A stretch of 64,000 nt of DNA from Anatilimnocola aggregata. Its GTDB lineage: Bacteria; Planctomycetota; Planctomycetia; Pirellulales; Pirellulaceae. The notes under the pieces were generated by a model. That model searched no databases. It was not told the origin of the DNA and saw only the letters and a list, made by a program, of their open reading frames with translations. The stretch is taken from positions 3,658,001-3,722,000 of the forward strand of contig NZ_CP036274.1 in assembly GCF_007747655.1 (NCBI RefSeq). The letters are read 5' to 3'. A program made the position numbers and the translations under genes. Position 1 is the first letter of the stretch. Each line of letters begins with the position of its first letter. Positions 19,841 through 28,431 of the stretch are shown here, in pieces.

Positions 19841-20718
19841 AGTGACTTACCCGTCAGTCGCTCAAGCGCTTCCAGATACTTCGCCCGCGTTTGCTGGGCG
19901 ACATCGTCAGGCAATACGGGTGGCGGGCTGTTCTTGTCCCAACCACTTTGCTCCAACCATTCGCGCACGAACTGCTTATCGTACGATGGCTGAGCCCGAC
20001 CCGATTGATAGCGATCAGCTGGCCAGAAGCGGCTGCTATCGGGCGTGAGGACCTCGTCGCACAAAATCAACTTGCCGTCGTGCCAGCCCCACTCGAGTTT
20101 GGTATCGGCAATGATTACGCCGCGTGTGAGTGCATGTTTGGCTGCTCGTTCATAAACGCCCAGGCTCAACAATTTCAGTTGGTCGGCAGTCTCTTGGCCA
20201 ATCAGGTCGACCATCTGCGAAAACGTAATGTTGATGTCATGGCCGCTTTCCTCTTTCGTTGCCGGTGTGAAGATGGCTTCCGGCAAGCGGTCGCACTGCT
20301 GCAGCCCAGCTGGCAGTTCTACGCCACAGACAGCCTGATTTTGACGATATTCTTTCCACCCCGAACCTTCCAGGTAGCCGCGCACGACGCATTCGATCGG
20401 CACGATGTTCGCTTTACGGCAAATCATGGAACGGCCACGCAGCGGTCCGCGATCGACGGTGGCGGGGAGCGAAATGCTGTCGACATCCAGGGAGAGCAGG
20501 TGATGCGGCACTTGGAGCAAATCGAACCAGAAGGCGCTCAATTGCGTGAGAATTCGCCCTTTGTCGGGAATGCCGTTGGGCATTACCCAGTCGAACGCGC
20601 TGATGCGGTCGGAAGCGACTAGTAACAGTTGTTCGCCCAGGTCGAAGACATCGCGCACTTTGCCGCGGCGAACCGCCAGGCCAGGGATTTCGGTTTGCAG
20701 GACAGGAGCCATTGTCAT
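19837..20718 (-). CDS. purC: Phosphoribosylaminoimidazole-succinocarboxamide synthase
   Basis: A 293-residue SAICAR synthetase, which joins aspartate to CAIR with ATP in purine biosynthesis. Signatures are [32 protein letters not shown], the [17 protein letters not shown] segment, and the [14 protein letters not shown] / [15 protein letters not shown] block. It is of the longer (about 300-residue) bacterial/eukaryal type rather than the short E. coli form. Start MTMAPVL at 20718 (or MAPVL at 20712); the longer frame to 20793 has no support. Its stop codon overlaps the stop of the opposing kinase (19837-19840). Confidence 0.95.
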   Translation of the reverse strand: MTMAPVLQTEIPGLAVRRGKVRDVFDLGEQLLLVASDRISAFDWVMPNGIPDKGRILTQLSAFWFDLLQVPHHLLSLDVDSISLPATVDRGPLRGRSMICRKANIVPIECVVRGYLEGSGWKEYRQNQAVCGVELPAGLQQCDRLPEAIFTPATKEESGHDINITFSQMVDLIGQETADQLKLLSLGVYERAAKHALTRGVIIADTKLEWGWHDGKLILCDEVLTPDSSRFWPADRYQSGRAQPSYDKQFVREWLEQSGWDKNSPPPVLPDDVAQQTRAKYLEALERLTGKSL

Positions 20719-20959
20719 GGAGTCCAAGGCCGCTGAAGTGAAATAGGGAGAAGCTACGGAACCTAAGCTTCGCCAATTGCCAACGACTGTCAACGAGGGC
20801 TATCGGATGAGCCGCAAACAGTGGCCAGATTGGTCACTTCGGTTGCTCCGCAGCACCTGTTAAGTTAGACTCGCCACGGGCGTGGGAAATGGGCAATCGG
20901 TCTGCTCCCGGCCTGCTTTTGTTTTCTGCCTTACTGTGCTGGGGAAGCATCGTTCGCCA

Positions 20960-22444
20960 ATGGGTCAGTTGCGATTTACCGTTCCCGCTCCCGAGCGGCT
21001 CGCAGCGCATGGCCGTGAATTGGCATACGTCGCCGGAGCCGATGGCATTCCCTGGGAAGGCCGAGCTCGGCTCGATGGTCAACTCCTCACGATTGAGCGC
21101 GACCAACGCGAATCGGGTTGGATCTATTGTGCGTGGCACGTGCCGAAGCGGGGCGTGCAAATGCTCTGCACAGGCAGCCTGATGGAGCGGCAAAGACCTT
21201 ACTTGTTACCGATTGAATTGGCCCGCGGCACGATCACGCGGCTGCGCAATCAATCGGCGGCCTGGCAGCAAGCGGGCATGCATCTGCCGGAGTCGTATCT
21301 AAGCTCTGCCAAACTGGCGACTCAGAAATTGGTCGCGGCCCTCACTGATCGCTCGTCGGATGAAACGGTGGCAAAGCTGGCGGACGAGAGTTTGGTTCAC
21401 GGGCTCGATGCGGCCGACCATTTGGCTCAAGCCTATACGCAGCAGGTGCTGGAAATTCGCCGCGGACAGCATGCCGTGTTGCCGACCCTCTTGGGCGCTC
21501 GGCTCGAGAATGCTCCGGCGAAAGAGATTGCCGATGATTTGGCAGCGGCCAGCAACACGTCGCTGATTTCCCCGCGCTGGAACATTGTTGAGCCGGAAGC
21601 CGGCGAGTACTCGTGGCAAGCCACCGATGCCGCTATGCACTGGGCCCGCGAACGGGGCCAGCGAATTTGCCTGGGCCCGCTCGTGCAACTCGATCGCCCC
21701 AGTTTGCCCGACTGGCTGTTCTTAATGGCCGACGACTTTGATGAAATCCTGGACTATGTGCTGCAACATGTCGAACGAGTCGTGCAGCGGTACAAGGGGA
21801 AGGTTCACTTGTGGCATGTTGCCGCGCGCATGAACTTGCCCACGGGAATTGAACTCGACGAAGAACAGCGGCTGAAGTTGACTGTCGAAGCTGTCGACCG
21901 CGTGCGCACGCTGGATGGCAAGACGCCAATGATCGTCAGCTTCGATCGGCCTTGGGCTGAGTACATCGCGGCCGAAGATCAAGAACTGACGCCCCTTCAC
22001 TTTGCAGATACGCTGGTGCGCGGTGGACTTGGGCTCGCGGGCATTGGACTGGAATTGAACCTGGGCTACTGGCCTGGCGGCAGCGTGATGCGCGATCCAC
22101 TGGAGATTAGCCGGCTAGTCGACCGCTGGAGTCAACTTGGTGTGCCTCTGGTTTTGCAACTCACCATGCCCAGCCAGGACACTTCCGATCCACTTGCGCG
22201 GCATCACGAAAAGCCGCATTACTGCCAACCCTATTCCCCCTTCACGCCCACAGAACAGGCGGCGGTAATGAATCGCCTTGGCACTTTGCTGCTGGCTAAG
22301 CAGCCGGTGCAAGCGCTGTTCTGGAATCAGGTGCGCGATGACGTGCCCCACGATTATCCGCTGGGAGGGCTGGTTGATATGGGGGGCAAACTGAAGCCGG
22401 TGGTCTCGGTTCTCGCTAAATTACGAGCCGAACTTCTGAGCTGA
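20960..22444 (+). CDS. GH10 (endo-xylanase)-like protein without recognisable catalytic glutamates
   Basis: A 494-residue protein. The C-terminal two thirds follow the GH10 barrel: RWNIVEPEAGEYSWQATDA, then RGQRICLGPLVQLDRPSLPDW, match the GH10 beta-3 and LPDW landmarks. At the place of the acid/base Asn-Glu motif it reads KVHLWHVAARMNL, and at the nucleophile strand VPLVLQLTMPSQ; neither has the usual Glu. The N-terminal 200 residues are a planctomycete-specific extension starting MGQLRFTVPAPERL, with no signal peptide. It is therefore probably cytosolic and may not be a classical retaining xylanase. The ATG at 20960 is chosen because the upstream in-frame part has no family resemblance. It was likely acquired as a lineage-specific family; the function is open. 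Confidence 0.75.
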   Translation: MGQLRFTVPAPERLAAHGRELAYVAGADGIPWEGRARLDGQLLTIERDQRESGWIYCAWHVPKRGVQMLCTGSLMERQRPYLLPIELARGTITRLRNQSAAWQQAGMHLPESYLSSAKLATQKLVAALTDRSSDETVAKLADESLVHGLDAADHLAQAYTQQVLEIRRGQHAVLPTLLGARLENAPAKEIADDLAAASNTSLISPRWNIVEPEAGEYSWQATDAAMHWARERGQRICLGPLVQLDRPSLPDWLFLMADDFDEILDYVLQHVERVVQRYKGKVHLWHVAARMNLPTGIELDEEQRLKLTVEAVDRVRTLDGKTPMIVSFDRPWAEYIAAEDQELTPLHFADTLVRGGLGLAGIGLELNLGYWPGGSVMRDPLEISRLVDRWSQLGVPLVLQLTMPSQDTSDPLARHHEKPHYCQPYSPFTPTEQAAVMNRLGTLLLAKQPVQALFWNQVRDDVPHDYPLGGLVDMGGKLKPVVSVLAKLRAELLS

Positions 22445-22651
22445 TCGTAGCGATTATGCTATTAACGACGCCTGAATGGATCGGCGCGCTCCCCAGTTCA
22501 AGACGAATTGGGGCTTACCTGCCGGGCTGCAAACTACATTTGCAAAGCTTGGCTGCGGATGGATCGCCAGTATTTTTTAGGCAGTGTTTTTGGGAAGCAA
22601 CGGGCCGAACAATCAACTTGCATGGCAACTGTGAATTGGGGAGTAAGCGTT

Positions 22652-23740
22652 ATGAGGCGGATGGCAGCAGAGCGAATCGTCGCGGCACTAGTGTTGGCTT
22701 GGATGCTGGTCTTGGCGGGCACAGCAGTGCAAGCCGCTGATCCACCGAAGGACAAGAACAAGAAGACCTTTCTCGACGCAACCGAAGCTGGTCTCGACTA
22801 TGCCTTGCAGGGCGAACTCGTCGGCGCTGCCCGCGCTCCCGGTTGGGGCTATGTGAACACTGGTTTGCAAGTCATCGCCAATGGAGACGGCAAGTTCGAC
22901 GCGGTCCTCTATCGTGGCGGATTGCCGGGTGCGGGTTGGGATCGCACGAATAAGCTGAAGCTCAGTGGCCAGACCAACGAACAGAATATCCTGTGGGTCG
23001 AAAATGAAAATCTGAAGATCGCCGTCACGGCTGCGGATGCAACCGTGTTCGACATCTATGGCAATATCGCAGGCAACTTGCAAAAGACTCGCCGCATCAG
23101 CCCGACGATGGGCTTGCTGCCCCCCGCGGGTGCCGTGGTCCTGTTCAATGGTCAGCCGACCGAAGAACTCAAGGGAGCCAAGCTGACGAAAGACAATCTG
23201 CTGCTCGCCGGCACGCTGACGAAGATGCCGGTCGGCGATTTCCGCCTGCACCTGGAGTTCCGCTCGCCGTTCATGCCCTATGCCAAGGGACAAGCCCGCG
23301 GCAACAGCGGCGTCTACATTCAGCAACGGTATGAAGTGCAAATTCTCGATTCATTCGGCCTCGAAGGAGTCGAAAACGAATGCGGCGGCCTCTATAAGCA
23401 AAAGCGGCCCGACATCAACATGTGCCTGCCGCCGCTGACCTGGCAGACCTACGACATCTACTTCTCGCAGGCTCGCTGGTCGTCGGAAGACAGTAAGAAG
23501 AAGACTCAAAATGCCCGCATTACCGTGCTGCAGAACGGCGTGCCGATTCACTGGCATCGCGAGATTCCCGCCAAGACTGGCGGCGGCAAGGCTGAAGCAC
23601 CCGAAATCTTCCCGATCAACCTGCAAGATCACGGCAACCCCGTGACCTTCCGCAACATCTGGATTGTGCCCGACCAGGGTGATGTGATTGCCCCCGCAGT
23701 CAACTACCAAAGCTGCTGCGGACGACGGCGTTGCCGGTAA
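22652..23740 (+). CDS. DUF1080 family exported protein, long form
   Basis: A 362-residue protein. A signal peptide (residues 1-29, ending VQAAD) is followed by an N-terminal region with LDYALQGELVGA (about residues 45-150), then DUF1080 (about 155-345). Family landmarks are VVLFNGQPTEELKG, FRLHLEFRSPFMPYAKG, RGNSGVYIQQRYEVQILDSF and the YKQKRPDINMCLPPLTW block. The start at 22652 has GGGGAG 9 bases upstream and begins the signal peptide; 22661 is an alternative. The last residues (CCGRRRCR) are Cys/Arg-rich. It is convergent with the DUF4058 gene, 21 bases apart. The likely role is extracytoplasmic binding or cleavage of a glycoside. Confidence 0.87.
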   Translation: MRRMAAERIVAALVLAWMLVLAGTAVQAADPPKDKNKKTFLDATEAGLDYALQGELVGAARAPGWGYVNTGLQVIANGDGKFDAVLYRGGLPGAGWDRTNKLKLSGQTNEQNILWVENENLKIAVTAADATVFDIYGNIAGNLQKTRRISPTMGLLPPAGAVVLFNGQPTEELKGAKLTKDNLLLAGTLTKMPVGDFRLHLEFRSPFMPYAKGQARGNSGVYIQQRYEVQILDSFGLEGVENECGGLYKQKRPDINMCLPPLTWQTYDIYFSQARWSSEDSKKKTQNARITVLQNGVPIHWHREIPAKTGGGKAEAPEIFPINLQDHGNPVTFRNIWIVPDQGDVIAPAVNYQSCCGRRRCR

Positions 23741-23761
23741 CGACTTGGAATTTGTTGTGCA

Positions 23762-24553
23762 CTAGGGAGCATTCTGGTTGCGAGCGATTGCTCGCGACCA
23801 TGCCAAGTCTGCGCCAGTCAGAGGAAGCTCAGGCTCGTGCTCGTAGATGATCAGATCGTACCGGACCTTATCGTATTCGGTGTCCAGCAGTTTCTTTAGA
23901 TCGATACGCACATCGGGATCCCCAGGACCAAGCGGCACTTGCAGTGGCGGGAAGGGATCTCGCACGCTGAAGGGCCAAATGTCAGCCTGCGGTCGCTCGT
24001 CGACACGGCTAACGAGAAGATAGTAATCGCAGTGCTCTAGCCCCTTCCAAGGAAGTTGCGGCCCGCTGCGTCGCAAGTCAATTTCCACGTAGTTGGCATC
24101 GCTCTTCAACACTTCATGTCGGCGGGCGATGAACAAGTCGCGATCTTTCCCCAATGACTTATTGGCCGGGCTTAGCAACTCGATGACGGTGACGACGTTG
24201 TGAGATTCTCGGTCGTGGATCTCGATAAAGGATACCCGCTCTTCGCTGTAGTGCGTCTGCCAAACATGCTTCGGTGCCGCAGACTCCGCGTGCGACAAAG
24301 TGGCGATCGCCACATTCTCTACCACGCGCGCAGGTGGTCGTTCTGTTACGGCTACATCGGCTCGCGCAAAAGAGCGAGGAGTTTGTTCTTCGAAATCATG
24401 TATGTAAAGGTGCTCTTCGATATTTGCGTAGTACTTCGGTGTGATCACAGCATTGAGCGCGGCGCGAATTGCCGTGATGAACGCCCCGTGAAAGTCTTGC
24501 CAGGCGGCAGGCTGTTCTAAGTAGGGGTTCATCCCGGGAAATTGCGAAGGCAT
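23762..24553 (-). CDS. DUF4058 family protein
   Basis: A 263-residue protein beginning MPSQFPGMNPYLEQPAAW, the characteristic N-terminus of DUF4058, and so started at 24553; the ATG at 24580 would add nine residues. The core has VTVIELLSPANKSLG then YVEIDLRRSG, resembling the PD-(D/E)XK-type core of Uma2-like domains, although nuclease activity has not been shown for the family to my knowledge. The last part reads VRIDLKKLLDTEYDKVRYDL. It lies downstream of the DUF1854 and ABC exporter genes on the same strand, 44 bases after the DUF1854 stop, so it may be co-transcribed with the cyanophycin-associated pair. A functional link is unproven. Confidence 0.85.
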   Translation of the reverse strand: MPSQFPGMNPYLEQPAAWQDFHGAFITAIRAALNAVITPKYYANIEEHLYIHDFEEQTPRSFARADVAVTERPPARVVENVAIATLSHAESAAPKHVWQTHYSEERVSFIEIHDRESHNVVTVIELLSPANKSLGKDRDLFIARRHEVLKSDANYVEIDLRRSGPQLPWKGLEHCDYYLLVSRVDERPQADIWPFSVRDPFPPLQVPLGPGDPDVRIDLKKLLDTEYDKVRYDLIIYEHEPELPLTGADLAWSRAIARNQNAP

Positions 24554-24597
24554 AGGTCGGGCTTCCGCAGCAAAAGACATGGAGCCAAAGACGGCCC

Positions 24598-25083
24598 TTA
24601 TGCGTATTCTTCCATCACCCGGCGGCTATAGCTATCGAGCTTGCGAAAATCAGGCACAAGGTACCGCATGCCGATGGCATCGACGATCAGCAGTTTGCCG
24701 GGTCCAAGGCTGCGGATATCGTCTTCGCTCTTGAGCACGAAGCGGGTTGGCCCGCGGTCGGTCTGTACATGCCACTCGCTGGGTTCGGTGTCGCTGCTGC
24801 AATGAGTCAACTGCTCGATGACTGGCAGGAACTCACGGTCTGCCAATTCACTCTCCAAGACCTCGCGCAAGTGAGTGGGTAGTTTCGTCAAGTCTTCGAT
24901 CAGAAGTACTTCGACGTTGCCGGGACCGACGAGCGAAATCCAATGATCGCGATCCGAGAATGGGAATAACCGGAGAGGAATTACGCCGACGTGCCGCACT
25001 CCGTCGGCATCGATCATGATCAATTGACCGAACGAGTCGCGTCCCAAGCTGAATAAATCTCCGTCGTGATGCTCGTTTTTCAT
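24598..25083 (-). CDS. Cyanophycin-associated DUF1854 protein
   Basis: A 161-residue protein matching DUF1854. It has the LGRDSFGQLIMIDADG opening, VRHVGVIPLRLFPFSDRDHWISL, and a C-terminal RYLVPDFRKLDSYSRRVMEEY. There is no signal peptide or membrane segment. Its start overlaps the stop of the ABC exporter (ATGA, 25080-25083), indicating coupled translation and probably a shared complex. This DUF1854/ABC-transporter pair is known from cyanophycin loci, and a cyanophycin synthetase gene is divergently encoded 3.3 kb away here. The molecular role is not established; a cytosolic regulator or adaptor of the exporter is a guess. Confidence 0.85.
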   Translation of the reverse strand: MKNEHHDGDLFSLGRDSFGQLIMIDADGVRHVGVIPLRLFPFSDRDHWISLVGPGNVEVLLIEDLTKLPTHLREVLESELADREFLPVIEQLTHCSSDTEPSEWHVQTDRGPTRFVLKSEDDIRSLGPGKLLIVDAIGMRYLVPDFRKLDSYSRRVMEEYA

Positions 25084-27329
25084 GGCGAGACGCCTCCCTG
25101 AGCCAATTCGTACTGAGCCTGATGCAACTTGGCGTAAGCGCCGTTGCGATCGAGCAGTTCCGTGTGACCGCCTACTTCCATGATGCGGCCCTGGTCCATC
25201 ACGACAATACGGCTAGCGTTGCGCAGGGTGCTAATGCGGTGGGCGATCGCGATTGTCGTGCGGCCACGGGTAAGGACGTCGAGCGCTTCCTGAATCTCTC
25301 GTTCGGTTTCGGTATCCACCGAAGAAGTGGCTTCGTCCAGGATTAAAATTCGCGGATCGGTGAGCAAGGCGCGAGCAATCGAAATTCGTTGACGTTCGCC
25401 CCCCGAGAGCGACTGGCCACGTTCGCCGACGATGGAATCGTAACCATCGGGCAGGCGAAGGATGAAGTCGTGCGCTTTGGCCGCTTTGGCGGCGGCGATG
25501 ATCTGCCCGCGAGTTGCACCGGGCTTGGCATAGGCAATGTTTTCGGCAATCGACCCGAAGAACAGAAACGGCTCTTGCAGCACAATGCCGATGTTGCGGC
25601 GGTATTCCTCGACAGGAAACGAACGAATATCGATGCCGTCGACCAGGATCGCTCCCGATGCTACGTCATAAAAGCGGCAGACAAGGTTCACGAGAGTGCT
25701 CTTGCCGGCACCACTCGCGCCGACCAGGCCGATCATTTCGCCCGGGGCAATCGACAAGCGGACGTCGTTAATTACCTGGCGACTGCCATAGGAGAAACGA
25801 ATGTCTCGAATCTCGATTTTTCCCTCCACACGTCCCGGTGAGACCGGCTTCATCGGTTCGGCCACGCTGGGGATGCGGTCGAGAATCTCGAAGATGCGGT
25901 GGGAAGCGGCAGCCGCTCGTTGCGAGTTCGAGAACATTCGGCTCATCGCATCGAGCCGAGTATAGAACCGGCCGATGTAGGCGAGAAACCCGATTAGCAC
26001 GCCTGTCTTCAGTTGGCCATTGGCAATTTGATAAACGCCGAACGCCCAAACCACAAGAATACCCGCATCGGTTAGCAAGCTGACCATTGGCCCGAAGAAT
26101 GCCCAGACGCGATTGACTCGGTCGTTCGATTCCAGCACATGGTTGTTGGCCGAGCGAAAACGCTCGACCTCACGCTGTTCCTGGGCAAACGCCTTGACCA
26201 CGCGAATGCCGGGGATCGTGTCGGAAAGCACGCTGATCATGTTCGACCAGGTGCGGTTCTCTTGATTGAACCCGTGCCGCATCTGCTTGCGGACTTTTTG
26301 AATCAGCCAGGCAATGATCGGAAACGGCACCAACGTGACGAGCGCTAGCTTCACATCTTGGGAGAACAGGATGAGCGAAGTGCCCACGATCATCAACAAG
26401 TCGCTGGCAAATTCGAGCAGATAGATGGAGAGGAACGTGCAAATTTTATCAGTGTCGCTACCCACGCGAGAGATCAAGTCGCCCGTGCGTTTGCCGCCGA
26501 AAAACTCCAGCGACAACTTCTGCAGGTGCGAGTACATCGCATTGCGCAGGTCGGCAGATATGCGGGAACTCAGGCGGGCGATGATCCAGGTTTTGGCCCA
26601 GCCCAAGAGCCAGGCGAGGAGTGCAGCAGCTAATAATCCTGAGAGATACCAGACGATCAGGCTCTGCTCGACCTTTTGGCCGGCCGCGAGAGGCGTCAGG
26701 ACTTCGTCGACCAGCGGCATCGTCAGGTAGGGCGGAATCAGTGTTGCGGCAGTGGCGGCGATCGTCAAAACCAGGCCGATCGCAAGCATCCCGCCACGCC
26801 GCTGGGCAAAGGGCAACAGCCGCAGCAGTGATTTCGAGGGTGGCAACTGAGCCATTGGCGCGCAGTTGGCGCAAGTCACATCTTCGGGCCCCAGCGTAGA
26901 ACCGCAGGACGGACAAACGGTGACTGTATCTTTGTCGGCGAGCGTTTCGTTCCGCAGGGCTGCGGCAACCCGCTGAGCAAAGCGATGGGCGGCGGTGGTA
27001 TGGCGAGACGTGAACCGCCAAGTGCCTAACCGGGCCGCAGCGCTGAGTAGTTCAATGGTTCCCAGGCCAAATTGATCGCGGCATTGGATCGATTGAAGCT
27101 GGTCGCGATCCCAGGTCTTGTTTTCGCCGCTTACCGCCGCAGCAGGAATGGCCAGAAACCGACGGTCGGTGAAGAGTAATAAAGTCTTGCCGTAGCTTAG
27201 GTTAGCAGCAAGATCGACTTCCAGCCAACAAATCAGATTTTCCCCTGCCGAAAGCGCAGCAGTCACCTTGGGCCCCCATTCTGGTGGAATGGCAGCCGGA
27301 GGAGTCGCAGAAGAAATGGGTTCGATCAC
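25080..27329 (-). CDS. Cyanophycin-associated ABC exporter with PH-like and zinc-ribbon N-terminal domains
   Basis: A 749-residue fused ABC exporter half. Residues about 20-125 form a PH-like beta domain (ICWLEVDLAANLSYGKTLLL). A zinc ribbon follows with Cys139, Cys142, Cys153 and Cys156. The six-helix transmembrane domain covers about 180-465 and the nucleotide-binding domain about 500-745. The latter has Walker A GASGAGKST, signature LSGGERQRIS, Walker B ILILDEATSSVD and the H-loop AIAHRIST. All ATPase motifs are intact, so a homodimer is likely. The soluble N-terminal domains are not part of ordinary lipid or peptide exporters and probably sense or recruit a partner. It is coupled to DUF1854 and divergent from cphA. 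The substrate is unknown. Confidence 0.9.
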   Translation of the reverse strand: MIEPISSATPPAAIPPEWGPKVTAALSAGENLICWLEVDLAANLSYGKTLLLFTDRRFLAIPAAAVSGENKTWDRDQLQSIQCRDQFGLGTIELLSAAARLGTWRFTSRHTTAAHRFAQRVAAALRNETLADKDTVTVCPSCGSTLGPEDVTCANCAPMAQLPPSKSLLRLLPFAQRRGGMLAIGLVLTIAATAATLIPPYLTMPLVDEVLTPLAAGQKVEQSLIVWYLSGLLAAALLAWLLGWAKTWIIARLSSRISADLRNAMYSHLQKLSLEFFGGKRTGDLISRVGSDTDKICTFLSIYLLEFASDLLMIVGTSLILFSQDVKLALVTLVPFPIIAWLIQKVRKQMRHGFNQENRTWSNMISVLSDTIPGIRVVKAFAQEQREVERFRSANNHVLESNDRVNRVWAFFGPMVSLLTDAGILVVWAFGVYQIANGQLKTGVLIGFLAYIGRFYTRLDAMSRMFSNSQRAAAASHRIFEILDRIPSVAEPMKPVSPGRVEGKIEIRDIRFSYGSRQVINDVRLSIAPGEMIGLVGASGAGKSTLVNLVCRFYDVASGAILVDGIDIRSFPVEEYRRNIGIVLQEPFLFFGSIAENIAYAKPGATRGQIIAAAKAAKAHDFILRLPDGYDSIVGERGQSLSGGERQRISIARALLTDPRILILDEATSSVDTETEREIQEALDVLTRGRTTIAIAHRISTLRNASRIVVMDQGRIMEVGGHTELLDRNGAYAKLHQAQYELAQGGVSP

Positions 27330-28431
27330 AGGCCGGCGAGAAGGAGCACTCTGGCGGGAAACAGCAAACTTCGCACAAATCTTTGGTCACGCAGTAACAA
27401 GACGTAACTCATTTTCCATATCTTACTTCAGAGAGATCATTCGGCGATTGTTTGCGAGTTGGTTGAGTTAGCTAAATCTTAGGAATCCTGCACCGATCTA
27501 GCTAGCCGAAACGTTACCAACGAGCATAATAATCGTCACCATTCCGGCGTTAAGCCGGGGAAGAAGAATAGTCTGGTGCGGATGGCGAGGGACGTCGCCA
27601 AGGGCGTCGCGGGTGTTTGGGGGACTTTGCCGGTGGTTTGGGCTAATTGCCAGGCCATGCGGTGAGTCAGTCACACATTGCGGCGCATCAGGATTTCTTC
27701 TTCGATGCGGAGCGATTGATAGGTACAAGCAGTTGCGGAAACTCCTTCGTGGTTGAGTTTCCGTTGCCGCAGCCGAAATCAATCGACTTTATTGATGCAT
27801 CGCCGCGCCATATTGGCTGTCAACACAACGCACCACTCGAACCTACAGCAAAGATTCGAGCGGGCTTCAACCCTGCGCCAGTCCTGTCGATATAGCTTAG
27901 GACCAGTTCTCGGGGTTGAAAGGATGAAGTTTGCTGTGCCTGTACGGTTGTACGATTCGCGACGATTGCACAGTACGCAGACAGTTTGTCCGACAGCGAC
28001 GGCTGGGAATGTTGACCGACACTTGATTCTCAACAATCGGGTGGCAACCAACGAACAGGCGGGCTTTGGCCTGCGTAGCCAATCACGAGGAATCGCTCCT
28101 GATGTTATCAGGCGGGAGATGGAAGCTCCCACGCAGCCAAGCGGACAATGGCCGGCGGCAATCCGTTATTTAAGACATTTTTCGCTTGAGCAACCATATT
28201 TCTGATCACGAGCGCATCAGATTTGCAACGGCAGGAAGCCTAATTCTCCTCTTAGTCCCCTGCCCCAACCGCGCGGAAGTGATCCAACACATGTAATCGT
28301 TCAAAACAACTCCTCAGCGCATCGCACGTGTGTACCTGCCGAGTCGTCACTCGACGCACGCTCCGCGATGCTGACCGTACAACCTCTCCTCAACTTACAC
28401 CCGCTTTTTTCGATAGGCTTGAATTACAGCC
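27330..28431. other. 1.1-kb divergent intergenic region between ABC exporter and cphA
   Basis: I see no intact gene. On the minus strand at about 27765-27545 a frame reads RLRQRKLNHEGVSATACTY, then EILMRRNV, a stop, and then LTHRMAWQLAQTTGKV, like a decayed coding fragment or a dispersed repeat. Another frame, open over 27498-27782, lacks a start context. The rest, including the promoters that must serve both divergent genes, shows nothing I can call with confidence. Confidence 0.4.
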
